Origin: Dysgonomonas mossii
Lineage (GTDB): Bacteria; Bacteroidota; Bacteroidia; Bacteroidales; Dysgonomonadaceae
Reading direction: 5' to 3'
Assembly (NCBI RefSeq): GCF_004569505.1
Contig: NZ_SPPK01000007.1
Coordinates: forward strand, 68,827 to 132,826
DNA: 64,000 bases
Made by a program: the position numbers and the translations under genes. Within the stretch, counting starts at the first letter, position 1. Every line of letters starts with the position of its first letter. Under the pieces are notes generated by a model, which was given only the letters and a program-made list of their open reading frames with translations, did no database searches and was not told the DNA's origin. Below, piece by piece: positions 59,488 through 64,000 of the stretch.

Positions 59488-59518
59488 CAAATATACAGAT
59501 TTTTATCCACATAAGCAA
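59488..59518 (-). promoter_or_regulatory. Promoter of gyrB
   Basis: On the minus strand TTG (59518-59516) and TATATTTG (59495-59488) are 20 bases apart, a good Bacteroidetes promoter, 63 bases before gyrB. The 71-codon frame that spans it (59441-59656) is therefore unlikely to be a gene. Confidence 0.6.
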
Positions 59519-59678
59519 GAATAGAAGCCATCGTTTTGCTTGCTTATAAATAAAGAACAGAATCAAAAAATTAACAGTTTTATTTATATAAAAACATGCA
59601 AAAATCAATAAAATTCTGATTGCTTTTGTTTTCTTTGTATCCATCGATATGTCCAATGAATAAATTTAACCAAATACA

Positions 59679-61217
59679 ATGAAAAAACAATTCGCATTTT
59701 TATTTTTTATTTTAAGTATCTTCTTTTCTATAACAAGTTGCTCTGATAAAGACAATGAAATAGAAGAGACGCTCAGTGTATCAAAAAGTCAATTATTTTT
59801 TAAAATATCGGCTGAAAAACAAAGTTTTACGATCAAGTCAAATAACAAATGGGAAATTGATAAGAATATTCCCTCATGGTGCACTGTGAGCCCCTTGTCG
59901 GGAGAGGGAGATGTAACGATTACTGTAGAAGCCAAAGAAAACACGCAAGAGGTTAAGCTTACAACACAGTTGGTTATAAAAACCAAAACAAAAATACAAA
60001 AAGTAAGCATACAACAAGAAGCTGCCCCGCCGGCACCTCTCGAAGGGTACTATTTCCCGCTACTGACTATCAATACTAAAAACGGCACACCAATTATATC
60101 GAAGGATGACTATATGGACGCAACCATAAAGATAGAATCAAGGGATAATAAAGGGGTTATAAAAGAGAAGCTAATGGAAGCTGACACCGAAATAAAAGGT
60201 CGTGGGAACAGTACGTGGGGAATGGAAAAGAAACCTTACAAACTGAAACTAAAAGAATCGGCACAAGTATTGGGCATGCCTAAAAACAAACATTGGGTGT
60301 TGCTTGCCAATTACTCGGATAAGACATTGATGCGAAACGAGCTGGCGTTCGAAATCAGCCGCCGTATGGGATTTGCTTGGACTCCACGCATGCAGTATGT
60401 GGATGTTGTGCTTAATGGAGAATATATTGGAAATTACATGCTTGGAGAACATATACGCGTAGACAAAAACAGGGTCAATATCCCCGAATTGAAAGCAACA
60501 GATACAGATATTACAGGAGGATATCTGCTCGAAATAGATGAGCGAAAAGGAGAACCTGTATGGTTTGAAACACTAGAAGCAAAAATGATATTCTGTGTAA
60601 ACACACCGGAAGACATGCCCGCTAATCAAAAAGAATATATATCAAACTATATCCAAAATATAGAAAATATCATATACGGAAAAAATGATATAAACCCTGT
60701 AGAAGAATTACCGAAGTATTTGGATATGAAATCATTCATTGATTATGTATTATTAAACGAATTATCCAAAAACGTTGATGGCAACCTCCGCCTAAGTACA
60801 TTTGTTTATAAAAACAGAGGCGACGACAAGTTATATTTCGGGCCGGTATGGGACTATGATATTGCTTTCGGGAATGTAAATTACGACAATTGCGATATGG
60901 TATCAGGATGGCATGCACGAGCAAGAGCTCCTTGGTATCAACAATTTTTCTCTCATCCCGAATTTGAAAATATGGTAAAAGACAGATGGAACGAATTACG
61001 CGGAAATGAATTAAGTGACGCAAATATAAATACGTTCATTGATAACATGGCTGAAAAAATAAATGTATCTCAACATTATAATTTTCAGAAATGGTTAATA
61101 CTGGATAAGCAAGTCTGGCCTAACCCTATTGTGACTGGAAGTTATCAAGGTGAAGTCAATTATCTTAAAACATGGATAAAAAACAGATTAAGTTGGATGG
61201 ATCCACAGTTAAAGTAA
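59679..61217 (+). CDS. BACON-domain, CotH kinase family lipoprotein
   Basis: 512 residues. Lipoprotein signal ends SITSC; then a BACON-type Ig-like domain (about 28-118: LSVSKSQLFFKISAEKQSFT, WCTVSPLSGEGDVTITVEAK) common in Bacteroidetes surface proteins, then a CotH kinase domain (about 150-500: EIKGRGNSTWGMEKKPYKLK, LLANYSDKTLMRNELAFEIS, YVLLNELSKNVDG and FGPVWDYDIAFGN). CotH proteins are atypical kinases of spore-coat proteins; the Bacteroidetes members are probably surface or secreted and their substrates are unknown. A terminator follows 20 bases after the stop. Confidence 0.92.
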   Translation: MKKQFAFLFFILSIFFSITSCSDKDNEIEETLSVSKSQLFFKISAEKQSFTIKSNNKWEIDKNIPSWCTVSPLSGEGDVTITVEAKENTQEVKLTTQLVIKTKTKIQKVSIQQEAAPPAPLEGYYFPLLTINTKNGTPIISKDDYMDATIKIESRDNKGVIKEKLMEADTEIKGRGNSTWGMEKKPYKLKLKESAQVLGMPKNKHWVLLANYSDKTLMRNELAFEISRRMGFAWTPRMQYVDVVLNGEYIGNYMLGEHIRVDKNRVNIPELKATDTDITGGYLLEIDERKGEPVWFETLEAKMIFCVNTPEDMPANQKEYISNYIQNIENIIYGKNDINPVEELPKYLDMKSFIDYVLLNELSKNVDGNLRLSTFVYKNRGDDKLYFGPVWDYDIAFGNVNYDNCDMVSGWHARARAPWYQQFFSHPEFENMVKDRWNELRGNELSDANINTFIDNMAEKINVSQHYNFQKWLILDKQVWPNPIVTGSYQGEVNYLKTWIKNRLSWMDPQLK

Positions 61218-61239
61218 TTAATACGGCATATTATAAACT

Positions 61240-61274
61240 AAAAAAGAGAAGAGGGAGTCCCTTTTCTCTTTTTT
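61240..61274. terminator. Bidirectional terminator between CotH and GT2 genes
   Basis: AAAAAAGAGAAGAGGGA and TCCCTTTTCTCTTTTTT form a long stem with T-runs on both sides. It sits between convergent genes and would serve both. Confidence 0.85.
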
Positions 61275-61297
61275 ATTAAGTATTGACTGGTACGTAT

Positions 61298-62056
61298 CTA
61301 CCATTTTCTGATAAACCTGTTTATGATTTTCTTCAAACTAAGGATGCACTTATATTCCTTGTATTTTTTATCTGAAATAAAGGCATATTTATGCTGTATC
61401 ATATAATAATCGGAATAAAAATCAAAATAAGAAGAAGATATACCTCCTAATCTGAAATTAGAGATCACAACATCCACTTCTTCGAGCTTTACACCTTTAC
61501 TTACACATCTACAAATAAAGTCATAATCAGCCAAGACCTTTATAGAAAGATCAAATGCTCCGTATTTATTGTAAACCTCTTTAGAGACAAAAAATGTAGA
61601 GTGAGGCAGTACACTCTCCGATATAAACGAAGCTCCACGGCGTTGTACATTAAAAATCTTATCGTCTTTCCACACGCGCTCTATACCGTATATCATAGAA
61701 TTGCTCTGATCTACCACTCCGTCAGAAAACTTATTCCACATAACTTCGAGGGTATTATCCTCATACCAATCATCAGAGTTGGTTATCCCGATCAACTTTC
61801 CGCTAGCAAGAGATATTCCTTTATTCATGGCATCATAAACACCTTTGTCGGGTTCACTAACTATGCGTACAGTAACTCCTTTCTTTTCGAAGGCAGGGAT
61901 ATAACTCTCTATTTTATACAGAGTTTGGTCTTTCGATACCGCATCGATGATAATATATTCAAAGTCAAAGAAGGTCTGTCTTAACAAGGCTTCAATTGTT
62001 CCTTGTAATGTATTTTCAGAATTGTATGTTGGTGTTATTATAGATATTCTTGGCAT
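61298..62056 (-). CDS. Family 2 glycosyltransferase
   Basis: 252 residues with the GT-A fold of family 2. The opening ISIITPTYNSENTLQGTIEA and FEYIIIDAVSKDQTL is the nucleotide-binding region; the DxD-type site is in SGKLIGITNSDDWYEDNTL. The C-terminal part is basic and hydrophobic (YKECILSLKKIINRFIRKW-like). It probably transfers a sugar to a surface glycan or lipid in the cytoplasm, but it is single, not part of a capsule cluster, so the acceptor cannot be named. Confidence 0.9.
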   Translation of the reverse strand: MPRISIITPTYNSENTLQGTIEALLRQTFFDFEYIIIDAVSKDQTLYKIESYIPAFEKKGVTVRIVSEPDKGVYDAMNKGISLASGKLIGITNSDDWYEDNTLEVMWNKFSDGVVDQSNSMIYGIERVWKDDKIFNVQRRGASFISESVLPHSTFFVSKEVYNKYGAFDLSIKVLADYDFICRCVSKGVKLEEVDVVISNFRLGGISSSYFDFYSDYYMIQHKYAFISDKKYKEYKCILSLKKIINRFIRKW

Positions 62057-62230
62057 ATCTAAATTATTTTATTTAAATCTACGGGCAAAGATACATTTTT
62101 TATAAGTGCATTCATTTTTCTATATATAAAAAGAGAATTTGAAATTCTTAAAAAATCTTTAGCCCCTATTCTTTTAACATTACAAAAAAAACAATTGTGT
62201 CATCGAGACGTTTTAAGTATACAATAAGAA

Positions 62231-62238
62231 TATGTTTG
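62231..62238 (+). promoter_or_regulatory. -7 promoter element upstream of the FISUMP-like gene
   Basis: TATGTTTG fits TAnnTTTG, 79 bases before the start at 62318. The -33 side is not a clear TTTG. Confidence 0.45.
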
Positions 62239-62317
62239 TATACATCATGTGGATAATAAATGCTCTATTTATATTTTAAGTTTCAATAGAATTAGCAAAC
62301 TTGCTAAAACATGAATA

Positions 62318-63724
62318 ATGAAAAACAAATTATTTGTATACACCAGTATACTACTCTTCATTGCCCTGATATCCAAAGCATGCAATGAGAACCAAAATGA
62401 AACAGGTACTTGCCTTACAATATCTGCTAAAAATATCAATAACAAATCACTCATAAGTGGTGGACAATATCAGATTCTAAATGTTAATAATCAAGTTGTA
62501 GGCACATATACGCTTACATCCGGAACAATGAATATCACAAATCTAGCTATAGGGAAATATGTGATAGAAGAAATAAGTTCTCCCGATAACTATGATGCCA
62601 GCCAAAAACGAATAGAAATTATTCTAAAGTACTCTTGTATCGAAGCTACATTCTCGTATATAGATTCCAAATTGAAAGAAATACCGGAAGAGCAGACCTT
62701 GCAATTCATAAATTATCAAGGGCTTATAAACTTAGGGGAATATAATGCTGTGCGTATTGGAGAATATTACTGGATCGATAGGAATTTTACTCATACAATA
62801 AAAAAAGGTAATGGCTTCGAAAATGACGTACCTATCACTCAAAATATCTTAAATAGATATCTTGAACGTGTGCGCATCGATCCCCAATATTATCAATTAT
62901 CGAATATAACCAATTTTGAAAAATACTATGGAAGATATTACAGCTATCCGAGTATAGAATATATGAATAAGTACTGCTTTATGGCTGACGAGAATGGCAA
63001 TAAGATTGAAGGTTGGAGATTACCTTTCCCTGCCGATTACAGGCAATTATTTGCTATGTCGCCATTCAACACATCGCATGATGCTACTCATACAAATCTT
63101 AACGAAAGAGATGTACGCTTCGCATTAAGTAGCATGAATGGAGAGAATCCATTAGCCTTTAATATCTATCAAGGAAATAATAGCCCATATAAAGTTTATT
63201 GGTTCGAAAAATCAACAAATATATATGGTTTCAATATGATGCCCGGAGGAGCCCGTCTAAATGGAAATGGTAGATGGTGTAATGGTTTGGGGCCTAATGG
63301 CGGCTGTTATGATGATGGTCTAAGAGGTGATATCTATCATCTATTCTATACTGTGTATTTATCTGTACAAAACACAAATAATACTCTTGGGTATGTAGGC
63401 ATACATGATTATATAACTAGCAAAGAGTATGAATCATATCACTATCTCAATGTACGTTGGTGCAGGCCATTAACAGATATAGAGCTAGGATATAAATTGT
63501 ATATCAATAAGGACAAAACAGACATAAAAAAATTAGGGCTTAAAGACTCGCCTCCGGAAGGATATATAGAATTACCTCACGGTTATACTCGTGGATTTTA
63601 TGTACAATATATATTGAACGATCCTAATACCAAATTAACGGTATCTGATATTATCAACTACGCAAAAAGTGTTCAAGACAATTATATTTACGAAAGCCGT
63701 AACAATCTGGATGTGATTTTGTAA
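62318..63724 (+). CDS. Lipoprotein with prealbumin-like and FISUMP-like domains
   Basis: 468 residues. Lipoprotein-like signal ends ISKAC. A Cna-B/SpaA-type (prealbumin-like) beta-domain follows (about 38-105: SGGQYQILNVNNQVVGTYTL and NITNLAIGKYVIEEISSPDN). The rest resembles the FISUMP fold (Fibrobacter major paralogous domain): YYWIDRNFTHTI, KYCFMADENGNKIEGWRLPF, FNMMPGGARLNGNGRW and a YHYLNVRWCRPLTD ending. These domains are typical of surface or cell-attached proteins. No catalytic motif is evident. It is transcribed alone towards the rRNA operon and has its own terminator. I assign the domains by pattern; a search would confirm. Confidence 0.75.
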   Translation: MKNKLFVYTSILLFIALISKACNENQNETGTCLTISAKNINNKSLISGGQYQILNVNNQVVGTYTLTSGTMNITNLAIGKYVIEEISSPDNYDASQKRIEIILKYSCIEATFSYIDSKLKEIPEEQTLQFINYQGLINLGEYNAVRIGEYYWIDRNFTHTIKKGNGFENDVPITQNILNRYLERVRIDPQYYQLSNITNFEKYYGRYYSYPSIEYMNKYCFMADENGNKIEGWRLPFPADYRQLFAMSPFNTSHDATHTNLNERDVRFALSSMNGENPLAFNIYQGNNSPYKVYWFEKSTNIYGFNMMPGGARLNGNGRWCNGLGPNGGCYDDGLRGDIYHLFYTVYLSVQNTNNTLGYVGIHDYITSKEYESYHYLNVRWCRPLTDIELGYKLYINKDKTDIKKLGLKDSPPEGYIELPHGYTRGFYVQYILNDPNTKLTVSDIINYAKSVQDNYIYESRNNLDVIL

Positions 63725-63763
63725 AAGACATATTGTATACATCATATTATCTTTTGTAAACCT

Positions 63764-63795
63764 AAAAGGAGAGTCTATTATAGCTCTCCTTTCTT
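63764..63795 (+). terminator. Terminator of the FISUMP-like gene
   Basis: AAAAGGAGAG (63764-63773) pairs with CTCTCCTTTC (63784-63793, last pair imperfect) over a 10-base loop, with a TTTC tail. It lies 40 bases after the stop codon. Confidence 0.75.
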
Positions 63796-63834
63796 ATGCT
63801 GTTTATCCTTTGTATGCTTGGATTGTATCAATAG

Positions 63835-63871
63835 CAAAAGTCCGCATACAATTAGATGTATACGGACTTTG
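63835..63871 (-). terminator. Terminator of the rRNA operon
   Basis: On the minus strand AGTCCGTATACA pairs with TGTATGCGGACT (one G-U) over a 6-base loop and is followed by TTTGC. It sits about 10 bases after the 5S rRNA 3' end. Confidence 0.8.
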
Positions 63872-63879
63872 CGTTTAAA

Positions 63880-63987
<108 letters not shown>

Positions 63988-64000
63988 AATATCGTTACGG

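Noticed and set aside
59441..59656. 71-codon hydrophobic frame upstream of gyrB
   Set aside because: It spans a good gyrB promoter, and its AT-rich lysine/phenylalanine/isoleucine content is what random AT-rich DNA gives.

Overview
The window looks like chromosomal DNA from a member of the Bacteroidales. Three SusC/SusD-type outer-membrane pairs, an ECF-sigma/FecR pair, many lipoproteins with a short lipobox, Bacteroidetes-type promoters (TTTG / TAnnTTTG), and a low G+C content all point there. A Dysgonomonas-like genus is my guess from overall gene content; the genus is not proven by the sequence. I see no prophage, insertion sequence, integrase, tRNA or CRISPR array.

Layout. 1-6220: a leader with strong hairpins, then SusC, SusD-like and a small lipid-binding-type lipoprotein, closed by a terminator. 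6382-8475: prfA and pyrF. 8851-13815: a second SusC/SusD pair without enzymes. 13889-21804: a complete potassium-uptake locus kdpFABC-kdpD-kdpE, including a 29-residue kdpF and two tandem KdpE-type boxes. 21845-27651: a rhamnose catabolic operon rhaB-rhaA-rhaT-rhaD with an AraC-type regulator on the opposite strand and a 12-bp direct repeat ahead of it that may be the operator. 27750-37498 (minus strand): an ECF sigma factor, FecR anti-sigma, STN-containing SusC, SusD-like protein and a GH2 exo-beta-D-glucosaminidase-type lipoprotein, which together read as an amino-sugar polysaccharide utilisation locus.

37547-55184: mostly housekeeping. A TPR lipoprotein is followed by an apparent non-coding RNA gene, uvrA, a lytic transglycosylase, ispE, meso-diaminopimelate dehydrogenase and a DUF2461 protein. 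Next comes a leftward cluster rpe-comEC-(comEC C-terminal part)-DHH phosphoesterase-DUF4827-type lipoprotein-glmM, then a 53-residue small protein, nspC, thiamine pyrophosphokinase, sufE and an M28 peptidase. 55315-64000: a frameshifted HTH/terminase-small-subunit-like gene, an EFR1-type ferredoxin, an intergenic repeat element, gyrB, a BACON-CotH lipoprotein, a family 2 glycosyltransferase, a FISUMP-like lipoprotein and the 5S rRNA end of an rRNA operon that continues beyond the right edge.

How they fit together. The Sus loci take up glycans, and the ECF/FecR/STN set is a trans-envelope switch that would induce the glucosaminidase locus when its glycan is bound. The rha operon feeds rhamnose into glycolysis. 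Kdp gives high-affinity potassium uptake under two-component control. The most notable unexplained items are the non-coding RNA gene next to uvrA, the putative RhaR and KdpE operators, the comEC gene split at a TA-dinucleotide run, a second single-base frameshift at 55.8 kb, an unlisted conserved-looking small gene at 51.4 kb, and an inverted/tandem repeat element downstream of gyrB. I did not find a clearly new multi-gene system.
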